A stretch of 64,000 bases of DNA, from positions 13,352,501 through 13,416,500 of the forward strand of contig JALGPY010000014.1 of NCBI GenBank assembly GCA_023055425.1, read 5' to 3'. The notes below the pieces were generated by a model. The model saw nothing but the letters and a program-made list of their open reading frames with translations. It did no database searches and was not told the DNA's origin. The position numbers and the translations under genes are program-made. Shown here piece after piece: positions 21,201 to 29,925 of this stretch (position 1 is the first letter of the stretch; each line of letters begins with the position of its first letter). The DNA comes from Linanthus parryae. Its lineage: Eukaryota; Streptophyta; Magnoliopsida; Ericales; Polemoniaceae.

Positions 21201-22901
21201 AGCAGCTTTTGACAGTCCTACTGCGAGCGAGGATCATCATTCTACAACAAAAGAGTGCAGTGGTTGTAGACAAATCATCTCATGGGGTCCATACTATACG
21301 TGTCCTTTTTGTACACAGTATTACCTGCATAAGCTCTGCGCAGAAATTCCGGAGCAAATTGAACACCGAATGCACCCAGGTTGCATCCTCCAGTTGTACA
21401 GACGTATAAAATCTCCCCCACCCGTAAAATGGAGATGTGGTGCCTGCAATGTAGAATGTGATGGCTTTGCATATTATTGCTCTTCCTGCAAATCTGTCTT
21501 GGATATCGTATGTGCTCTCAAGGAAATCAAGTACTGCGACAAAGAGTTCCACCCACAACACCCTCTGGTTCTTTCCCACGCAAAACCACCCTTCAAATGT
21601 CATGCTTGTGATAAGGAGCATGAAGATATCTCTTACCAATGCAACACTTGCAGATTTTGGGTACACGAGAGCTGCAGTTTATTGGCAACCATGAAAGAGG
21701 CATCTTCTCAAGACCACGAGCACGACCTTCACCTCATCTATTCTATCCCAGCAGAGATGTTCTCCGATGTTGATGTTTACTGTCAAATCTGCACCAAACA
21801 AATGAAACACCATAACTGGGCTTACTATTGCTACAGATGCAGATACTTCACTCATGCCTATGATTGCTCCAATCGGAACAGGTTTTATCTCTAACCTTCT
21901 TTACCTATTATATCTTTTTCGTGCTGCAATGTTGGCATTCTATTCTCTTTCTTCTATAAATTAAAAAAAAAATGTTGTTTTCCAGGGATGAAGTAACCAT
22001 CGATCCAACTGTTAAAGTGGTGGACCTCCCACTTCCTGGTGAACTAATAATAGACAACAAAGTCATAAAGGGGGAAACTATGAAGCACCATCGCAACCCG
22101 ATGATGCTATTTCCAGATCAAGTGAGCGAGTCCATGATTAATCAAGCCATCTTTAATCTTATGCGGAGTCCGCGGACTTGGACAACCTACGTCATTGATG
22201 AAAAAAACTACAATGGATCCACTTTCACTTTCTACCATGGCAAATTGGTCGTGCACTTCACTAGTGTTGACCTACCTCACTATATCAAGCATGAAGCTCA
22301 CCCACATGTTCTCCAGAGCACCTTCTTGAACACAATGACTTGGTGTAATGCGTGCGAGCATTCATTTATTGGCTATGGATATAGCTGTACTGCTTGTGCT
22401 TTTACCATTCATACATATTGTGCTCTCCTTCCTGGAAAAATAAAGCATGGATATGACAAGCATCCTTTTCCGTTAACGTATTCAGCAATTGAAGGCATTG
22501 AGGAATATGTGTGCGAAATCTGCGAGAAGGATGTAGTCCCAAAGTGGTTCTATCACTGTGAGGACTGTGACCAATCTATTCATGCCAGATGCGCCTGGAA
22601 AGCTTATAACAAATTTAAAGGTTTCTTTACATTCCATCTTCACGAATGCAATCTTACTGTGGTTCCACCCAGTAATGACCTTCCCAATTGTATTATTTGT
22701 GGCACACAAGAGACACTTGGTCATGGTTTTGCCTATGCATGCACGGAGCACGATTTTATGGTTCACCTTACTTGCACTTTTAGCGATGAAGTTAAAGGAT
22801 TTCGATTTTATGAGGACGAATCTGAAGTAACGAGTGATAGAGATCTTTCTGACGACGAAGTTGAAGTATCACAAAATGATGAAGATCTTTCTTCTGACTA
22901 A
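13568..22901 (+). CDS. DC1 domain (Cys/His-rich C1) protein, three exons, 798 aa
   Basis: The spliced product joins 13568-14307, 21141-21881 and 21986-22901. Both introns are phase 2, begin GT and end AG, and each splits an AGG Arg codon, giving an unbroken 798-codon frame. The protein is an array of about eleven DC1 modules (H..L.......C..C......Y.C..C.F..H..C), four in each of the first two exons and three in exon 3, followed by an acidic tail. DC1 modules bind zinc and resemble the C1 fold. Plant members are generally linked to stress or signalling, but no partner or ligand can be read from sequence. No signal peptide or membrane segment is seen. Intron 1 is 6833 bp and full of transposons, yet the coding frame is intact, so the gene may be functional provided the intron is spliced. 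The start is the first ATG after a purine-rich leader; an in-frame Met follows at codon 4. Confidence 0.8.
14841..18062 (-). pseudogene. LINE ORF2 relic (endonuclease, reverse transcriptase, zf-RVT)
   Basis: An ATG at 18060-18062 begins MKIATWNCKGVGN, the usual first strand of the endonuclease-exonuclease-phosphatase fold. Further endonuclease pieces include GFSGGIWLPWDNSV and LPWLLAGEFNQM. The linker LLLGDGNTKFFH is near 17040. Reverse transcriptase blocks include SPGLYGLPHGFYQFFW, FSFLPGRMTSENI, RGMRQRDPISSYLF and the catalytic FADD box (about 15640). The zf-RVT-like block (WKHNYRCLMVVSSRIG) lies at 14841-15143. Many stops and frameshifts occur, and a run of 28 A codes for lysines where the frame should read a normal linker at 15230-15258. 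It is not functional. Confidence 0.8.
15655..16073 (+). mobile_element. Solo LTR (419 bp) inside the LINE reverse transcriptase
   Basis: It begins TGTTGAATTTTTGACTTG and ends CCCAGGTTATAACA, and is flanked by the 5-bp duplication GAACA at 15650-15654 and 16074-16078. A TATATATAGG box near 15790 and an AATAAA near 15941 give + strand orientation. No internal retroelement sequence is present, so two LTRs recombined to leave one. Confidence 0.8.
18100..20046 (-). pseudogene. LINE ORF1 relic (DUF4283-like block and CCHC knuckle)
   Basis: From 20046 leftward the frame reads NHFAKLYMDDEVVSPDSMD and HHPWSKALIINVL, then in shifted frames HVSLNGPWMVQGNYHTVQT, a block typical of plant LINE ORF1. At 18889-18924 the zinc knuckle reads CFECGIYSHP, stop, DC. 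The CCHC residues are all present but a TAG replaces one linker codon. A C-terminal FGAWMIATRRKK follows. Multiple stops and a MITE insertion make it a pseudogene. Confidence 0.75.
18938..19398. mobile_element. hAT-like MITE (461 bp) in LINE ORF1
   Basis: Terminal inverted repeats are CATAGTTATTAAACCCGG and, reverse complemented from the right, CATAGTCATTAAAACCGG. An 8-bp target duplication GGTGGAGC is present at 18930-18937 and 19399-19406. The interior is rich in repeats of the ccggt/accgg kind and has no transposase. An 8-bp duplication with CA-starting ends fits the hAT superfamily. Confidence 0.75.
20466..20912. mobile_element. Harbinger-like MITE (447 bp)
   Basis: The ends read GGGCTAATTAGGGAATGC and, on the other strand, GGGTGAGTTTGGGAATGC. 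TAA is found on both sides (20463-20465 and 20913-20915), the 3-bp duplication used by PIF/Harbinger elements. It has no coding capacity and lies in intron 1 of the DC1 gene, outside the LINE. Confidence 0.6.
21141..21881 (+). CDS. DC1 gene exon 2 (residues 247-494)
   Basis: The exon follows the acceptor caatttcag and opens YKEFKRDIIHGHPLLLVE in the phase left by exon 1. The in-frame codons upstream of any ATG and the close match to the second DC1 gene (YKELQHSGHEHPLLLLE) show that this is an internal exon and not a separate gene start. Four modules follow, ending KHHNWAYYCYRCRYFTHAYD. The donor is aacag before GTTTTATC. Confidence 0.85.
21986..22901 (+). CDS. DC1 gene exon 3 (residues 494-798) with acidic tail
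   Basis: The exon starts after gttttccag and encodes DEVTIDPTVKVVDLPLP, then three DC1 modules (for example CNACEHSFIGYGYSC and CEICEKDVVPKWFYHC). A tail rich in Asp, Glu and Ser contains two copies of a 14-codon repeat (DLSDDEVEVSQNDE). The TAA stop sits where the first repeat has GAA. The frame continues past it with VEVPRNDEELLKT, so the stop shortens the ancestral tail by about 22 codons. Confidence 0.85.
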
Positions 22902-23934
22902 GTTGAAGTACCAAGAAACGATGAAGAGCTTTTGAAGACTAAACTTATGTGTCAGGAAAGGTGAGGAGCTACTAAACATGACAAGCCTCTTTCCGAAACA
23001 CTCAGGTTAACCATATGGATAACATGTTGTTTGGGTCTTTTCGGACATTTAGAAAAAAGTTACGTACATCTTCCATTTTGCTATCCTTGGCTTTGGTTCC
23101 ATTTTCCTTCAGTATTTTGTCTCTGGTTAACTCAGGGTGAATCTTAGATTTCTAGTCCACTGGAGAAGCAGTTTTGTTCAAATTTTCTTATAACAAGTCG
23201 GTGCGACTTTTATAACTCTTCTATGTACGTAGTTCATTAATTTCATGTCAGGCGACAAGTTTTTAATTTGCGTGAGATACTTGTTTGAATACTTAAACAT
23301 TTCACCTTCTTGATTGTGCTGTTACAATGCCTTCACCTTTCACATTCCCGTGCTCCAACATCGATTTTGATAGCCTATTGAGTTAGTTTAGTTTACCAGA
23401 GCATTAAAATTTTAAATTATTTGCATTTGCACCTTTATTTTAGAACTCCCATGGTCAAACAAGAAGTGAAATAGGAGTTTCATGGCTTTGATATTTACAT
23501 CAATTGGCCTTTTGTCATAGTTGAAGACAAGTTGTACTGTGATCATGTAATATATATAAAATTGTTTCAAAATTGTAGTTGTTTTCATTCGTACCTTACA
23601 TTGTTTCATCCATACCTTGCAGTTATACTTGTAAATGTCCTGTGTTATGATATATTCTGATGCAACATCCTTTGGCCGCAATAAGCTAATACCACATTTT
23701 CTTTCTTTTTTTTTTGTTTTTTTTTGTTTTGTTTTTTTTTTTTTCAACAGAAAATAAATAAGATCACTTCCAGTACAAGGGCCCCATTGATTGTTCTATA
23801 TCACTCTTGTTACTCGAGGTAATAGAGAACAAACGACGTGAAACACAGAGGGGAGAACATGTTTTCTATATATTTTGTAAATGGGGTATAGTAGTAGTAC
23901 CTGAAGCATGCGGTTGACCCACAGTGTTTGAAAA
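22902..23934 (+). other. DC1 gene 3' flank, no further gene seen
   Basis: It starts with the remnant of the ancestral acidic tail and the 3' UTR. A long T-rich run lies at about 23700-23745. No coding frame or element border is recognised in the rest. Confidence 0.4.
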
Positions 23935-24430
23935 GCAGCCTTGTTAAGTTGAGTAGAGCTCTTTATCATTTTGTAAAACTTCAGCTTCATCCTTGGTAAC
24001 CTTGTCATCACTCTGTAATGCTTTGACTTCGGTGCCAGGAATCTTTGATATTTCACATTTGTCCTCTGAAAGCTCTTCCTCATTCTTTGATATTTTAGCT
24101 TCTTCCAGTGAAGTGCATGTTATATGAACCAAAAAGTTGCAAGCTTCACATAGAAAGGCAAGCCTGTGGCCAAAGGTCTCTTTCTCTAGACAAATTATGC
24201 ATTTCAGGAGGTCTTAACTGGGGGGAACTAAAGTGAGACTGCATTTGTGGAGATGAAATCTGTAGAAGCGCTGGATTTGGTATTAGCATTCCAGATGCAT
24301 CTAGCATGAATTTAACGGACGCTGTTCCAATTGTATTACACTCCAATGAAGGGCATCACGTTCCATTTACCGATAAAAGAAACCATTTGAATACCTTCTA
24401 CGCCCTTGAATCAAACTACCAATGTGCTTA
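23935..24430 (-). pseudogene. DC1 exon-3 pseudogene fragment
   Basis: Read on the minus strand, this gives IHARCIWNA near 24290. After a frameshift come RFHLHKCSLTLVPPS, a stop, DLLKCIICLEKETFG, HRLAFLCEACNFLVHITCT, and an acidic tail (KNEEELSEDKCEISK). Each piece matches exon 3 of the minus-strand DC1 gene (FHLHNCSLTLVPPSKDLPKC and FEFMVHLTC-type blocks). Two frame changes and a TAA in place of a Lys codon make it non-coding. It is the third DC1 locus of this cluster and has no exon 1 or 2. Confidence 0.75.
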
Positions 24431-25149
24431 TTAACTGATACAAACACTTTTAACACTCTCCTGTTTAGTAAGAAAAACATTTACTGAAATGTCTTAACGT
24501 AATAACCGCAAGCCTCAAATCTTTCCTTTAGATTCAATCACATTTGGAAACATCTTCTGGTAATCAGCTGAAAATCTGCAGATGTTTTTTTAGTCTCCAA
24601 TGCTGCAGATTATCTCACACTGAAGATTTCAGCAACTTAGATTTACAGCGAGCTTGCTCGTTCATACTATTTTCAGCTAGTACCAAACAGACTCCATATT
24701 TCTGTTTTGTGCGGCTATATCTCTTGCGCAGAATGGAAATTCGATTTATTGATTTTTAGACTTTATTTGTTTCTTACGTAAGAGAGAGAAGTGAATTTTA
24801 AGATTTTTTTATTGATCTTCTGATCTTCATGATTAAGGATAAGTAAAGAATACGAAGCATGTACATGTGCATACACATTACATCAAAATTTTGAGTCAAA
24901 CTACTTGTGGGAGATAATTAAGTTAAGGATCGTTGCTCTATGTTGATGCTTGTCGCTCAGATGACCAATTGATGACTATTTATGGAATGTTCTAGCCTTC
25001 TAGGTAATTTTGGAACCTTGGACAGCAAAGTGAAATTTGTTCTGAATGGCCGGCAAATAAGATGGGTACTCCTGGTGTATTTTTAGCCAAGAATGAAACT
25101 GCTGTTCGTTAAGTTATCTGCAACTTAACTGTGCTGTTTATGTGAAATC
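24431..25149. other. Non-coding stretch, no gene seen
   Basis: Nothing is recognised between the DC1 fragment and the duplicated 3'-flank block. Confidence 0.35.
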
Positions 25150-26756
25150 TCGCAGTGTAAAGGAGAGAATGCAATTACAGGGGATCTTGATTTCCCACTT
25201 GAATTGCAGCCCACAAGCGATTTCTTTTCTAATATGCAAAAATTGGCTTGCTGAGCAAGAACTGCGACATTGGACAGAACTTCTCACTTGTGTTTAGAAC
25301 ACTGGTGTGTGCACGTCATGTGAGTTGCTCAATCAAATTGATTTTTCGCAGTTGGGGATCAGAACACCTGCAGGTTAGTTCTTGCAGTTTTTAATTCGGG
25401 AACAAAAATGTTCATTGACGAAGCCTTGATGCAGAGATTTCTTTTAACCATCTTTTTTTTTTCTTCTACTATGACAGACTTCTACCATCTTAACCATTCT
25501 GTGTTATTTACAAGTATGAAGTTTCAATCTGCGTCCGTGGTCAATGATTCCAACTGCTTCATCTCTACGTGTCCGAGGTAATAAGTTTTATTAAAAGTTT
25601 TAGAGTTGTTCAAGAACCCGATATGGACACTGATTACATGGCCCTTGTAAACTATTAAATGTTTCTATTAGTGACCTGGATACAAATAGGCATAAAAGAA
25701 GCCAGAAATCATAACCCGAATATGTAAATCATCATACAACCTCTGTACTATTTTTGCTTCTTTTGGGTATCAAGGTACAAGGGTAAGAATTGTGACCTAC
25801 ATCAAGGAGGGGGTGGAGGGGTCTCGAAACTGACTTTTGGTCTTAAGTCATGGGAGTCGTGACACATTCAACATTCCATGGAGTAAAGCCCCAAATGCAA
25901 GGCTTAAAGTCTTGCATCTGATTCTTACCCTTAGACAAATATTGTACAATGGGCACAAGCAATGCATGCGGCGTTTTTACAAGTTCTGTATTTTCATAAG
26001 AAAAATCAGAACATGGAATGTGCCTCTTTCTTAGCTTCTTCCTTCAAAGACCATATCTGGTTCTAGTTTCTTCCATTACAGATTGAAGAAAAGACTGTTA
26101 TATGCATAAAAAATTGAAAAATAGTCCAACAAGTATGAAGCCTCCCCACAACTTCAGGTTTCCTAAATCTATATCTCATTTTACTCGCAAGATCAAAGTG
26201 ACTGTTAAAACTTCAAACCACTCCTCACACGGTTGCTAAGCAATAATCCTATTCATCTAAATAAGATGACCTGGGAAAGACATTTGCGAACCATATGTTC
26301 AACAATTCACACTTCTGGTGATAATAACATTCAATATCAATGATTCAAGTCCTATATATTCAGACAAATATATAATGCAAACACACCCCCACCAAGGGTA
26401 CTGTTTGCATCCTAACAAATTACAAGTTAATTGAAACCGAGAGCCGATTATGGAATTGATTAAGTTGTCAGAGTGACGTGAAATTGATGATATAAGTAAA
26501 GAGTTGTTACAAAACTGACCCGACTCTATGAGCTTCTTGGGTTTGGAAAATTAATAAGGCTCCTGAGAAGATCCCAATCAAACGAAATCTCAAGACCATG
26601 TACCTTCACAAGCAGCTTAGAATGCAACCTCTTCCCCACTAGAGTAGAAATGCGAGCTTAGACCTGCATTGACCACATATCTCATACGTAATTCTCAATT
26701 TTAGAAGGTATATAGAACAAAAGAAAAGGATCACAAAAGGGAATTGCTTTTCTTTT
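25150..26756 (-). repeat. 3' flank of the minus-strand DC1 gene, duplicated at 4750-5815
   Basis: This is the downstream region of the DC1 pseudogene and aligns by eye to 4750-5815 with gaps. Conservation continues across the stop codon into the last codons. The extra material here (for example 25600-26320) is absent from the other copy. No gene is seen. Confidence 0.7.
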
Positions 26757-27848
26757 CTAAATTATGGAATATGGCAGAATAGTGGCACCTGATCCAGTGT
26801 TTGGGAAAGATCCTTGTGAAGTTGATGAGAGCTCTTCATCACTTTGTGGTACTTCTTCATCGTCAGTCCTTCCATCACTCTGCCACATTTCAGGATCATC
26901 ATCAGTATCGAAAAGCTCTATCTTATCATGTGATACTTTAACTTCCTCCTCAGTAGTGCATGTTAGGTGAACCATAAACTCGCAATCTGTGCACAGAAAG
27001 GCAAACCCATGGCCGAAAGTCTCTTGCTTGGCACAAATAATGCATTTGGGGAGATCTTTGCTTGGCGGAACCAGAGTGAGACTGCAATTGTGAAGATGAA
27101 ATTTATAGACACGTCCAAATTTGATATAAGCTTCCCAGATGCATCTAGGATGAATAGATTGATCACATCCCACACAGTGATAGTACCACTTTGGGATTAA
27201 ATTTCCCTCACAGAGTTCGCAAATGTACTCTTCAACGCCTTCAACTGCCGAATATGTCAATTGAAAAGGATGTTTATCATATCCATGTTCAATTTTCCTG
27301 GGCAAGAGAGCGCAATATGTATCTATAGTAAAAGTGCAATCCCTACACTTGAATCCGCATCCAGTAAATTAATGGTCACAAGCATTGCACCAAGTGAAGG
27401 TGTTTGAAAATGTGCTTTTCAGAATATGAGGGTGATTTTCATGAGAGATATAACGAGGTAAGTCAACACCTGTGACCTGCATGACCATATTGTCATTATA
27501 AAAACTGAAAGACCATCCATTGTAGTCTTTTCCGTCGATGTGGAATGTCGGCCAAGTTGGTGAGCATCGTATGAGATTCTTGAAGGAAGGATTTAAATCA
27601 ATAGAGTTCAATTCAAATTGCTCTCCAAATAAGATCATCGGGTGGCGATGGTGCCTGACTTTGTCGTCTAGTATTAGTTCAACGTTAGGAAGTGGGAGGT
27701 GGATCACTTGAGCAGCTGCATCGATGGTTAAATTGTCCCTATCCATGAATAACCACGACAATGTTAAATTGATTTCAGAGATGAGGATTAGACATAAAAT
27801 ACCTTTGCGGGATGGAGCAATTGTAGACATGAGTGAAGTATCTGCACA

Positions 27849-28287
27849 TGAAGGACGAATCTGATCTATCACATACAGATCTACAACATGAATTATAGCG
27901 GAAGATTCATGTGTTTACCTTGTCTTCCTTAGCTCCTAAGCGCAACGGATGATCGTAGGATGCTTGCTTTCACGTGCTCTTCTTGCTCCCACAATCTGGC
28001 TCGAATCACTAGGACGAGAGCTCTGATCCACACCAAGTTCCACCCAATGGAGGCTAGTTGAAGAGAGAGTCTAGGGTTTACTGTATTATGTCAGCACATG
28101 ATCTCTACAGTATTGTGTATAAAATAATAGGAGGCTGTCTCCTTATATAGACAGACTTATACCCAATTGCAACATAACCCCCTAGGGTTTGTCCTTGCTA
28201 CTAACCCCATAAGGTTTGTCTCACCTAAACCCATAAGTTTAGGTTAATTGCATTGTGCACCCCACATGGGCGCACATAATGCTAACA
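27849..28287 (-). repeat. Copia 3' LTR
   Basis: On the + strand it runs from tgaaggacgaatctg to cataatgctaaca, giving TG...CA ends. It matches the right LTR almost base for base, except that the latter has an extra gagctt and a 6-bp loss near its end. Confidence 0.9.
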
Positions 28288-29521
28288 TCTCCCACTCGCA
28301 CAGTGGGGTTGCACAAATACAGTAGTTCTAGTCTCCCTCAATCTCCAACTATTATCATCTGCCAAAGTGTTATGTGGCCTTGGTGTGTGACTGTGAGAGA
28401 ACCTGCATTTCGGGAGATCCATACTCTAAACTCATACGAGACGAGCTAGCAGCAGGCGCACTCAACCCTTTAAGAAATAATGCAATACATATATATATCT
28501 CTCGTATCCCCCAGATTCTGTCTATTGTCATCTCATAGACCATGAGCACCTACCTTGTCCCGAAGGTCGTGCATCAATGAGTCTATATCTCCCTTATTAC
28601 ATTCATATCCTGCATGATCCCATAAGATCTTGCAGGTGGGCCCAATGAACATGATAAAGAGCGATGCAATTAGAATCTTTCTTTCTATCCATTGTCGCTT
28701 TGATTCGGAGTCAGCTGCTTTCCTAGCAATGTCCTGGTAGGCCGAATCATTCATAGCCGTGAGGTGTCACGCTAAAGTAGCACCACCGAACCGTCTCTCC
28801 CCGACATGGATGAAAGTACTAAGGGTATGCAGTGTCAATCATTCTTATATGATCGACGAGGCTCACACGGCGAGGAAACTCAGGGACTAGTTCTACTCGC
28901 CACCTCATGTCACTCAACAGCACGCGTTATCTCATAAGATGTGCGCCATAATGTTTGGACTCTATCAGAGCACATGTCCTATCCCATAGGGACCACTATA
29001 CAGATGTAAGTCCAATAGCCCATATGACTATTAACCCGAGTACTGAGTGTTGCACATATGCAATCGTAATCAGTTCTCTCATCTGGCTTTTTCTACGCAG
29101 ACTATACATGGTTCGGGGTAGTAACCATGCTCGAATGGCCATAATCCAATCTCACCTTGGAACTTATTCCAATGCGACAAATGAATCCGTCTGACAGGGT
29201 CTTGCACTATTGATTGATGTCCAGCTCTTGTCATAGGCCATGCGCCTCATATGACAGGAGTCATCATATCATAGGCTTCTAGCGCTTGTCGGGACTCTGT
29301 CTCATCTCCTACTCACCTAGACAATCCAGGATGTTGTAGAGGCGGTTGCTCGTGTGAGAGAGTCAACCTAGTGTCCGCGCGACATGTTCTATGCTAGTAC
29401 AGGATATGTAAACGTATCATACACGTATCGAAACAACATGTAGCATAATTAAACAAATCCAATTAAAATCCAATAATCAATGTCTAAACCATATCATCAG
29501 TCTGAAAATTCTAGTGACATC
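28288..29521 (-). other. Copia region between pol and 3' LTR, with a 73-codon ORF
   Basis: About 1.2 kb follows the pol stop, long for a Copia element. A minus-strand frame at 28533-28754 encodes 73 residues with a hydrophobic stretch (KILIASLFIMFIGPTCKILW) in the middle. I do not recognise it. It could be a remnant of an extra gene or chance. The rest shows nothing coding. Confidence 0.4.
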
Positions 29522-29925
29522 TCACCATCTACTTAAGCCCATACTCCTAACATGACCAGTAAAAACATGCCTTAACAAAGGTTTGGTCATGGGATCAGCT
29601 AACATCTGATTCGTAGGAATGTGCTCCAAAGAAACATCTCCTTTAGCTACCACCTCCCTAATGAAGTGATACTTTATCTCTCTATGTGTTTGGCTTTATT
29701 GTGGTGCATATCCATATGCTGGGGCAACTCATAGGTTTATGGACAGCTCTTAAGCTTACCGGAAACCTTCTTTTCCAAACATATTTCTGTCCAGTGACAG
29801 AACAGGCGGTCTAATACGATTCTGCAACACTTATGCTGCAGTTCCATGCGATTTTGTCTAGCATGGACTATTGCCTGAGGCGGATCCACGTGTATCTAGG
29901 TCCCCACCCTAGTCAGCATGCATAG
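29522..29925 (-). pseudogene. Copia RNase H C-terminal part, frameshifted
   Basis: After the main pol frame ends at 29926, the minus strand still encodes YHFIREVVAKGDVSLEHI, TNQMLADPMTKPLL and SMGLSRW then stop (29522-29524), the usual end of Copia pol. The preceding KAKHIER piece is in another frame. The central RNase H motifs between are not readable. Confidence 0.75.

Noticed and set aside
21458..22830. Alternative-frame and antisense ORFs across DC1 exons 2 and 3
   Set aside because: They are overlapping shadows. Cys/His module spacing supports only the chosen frame.
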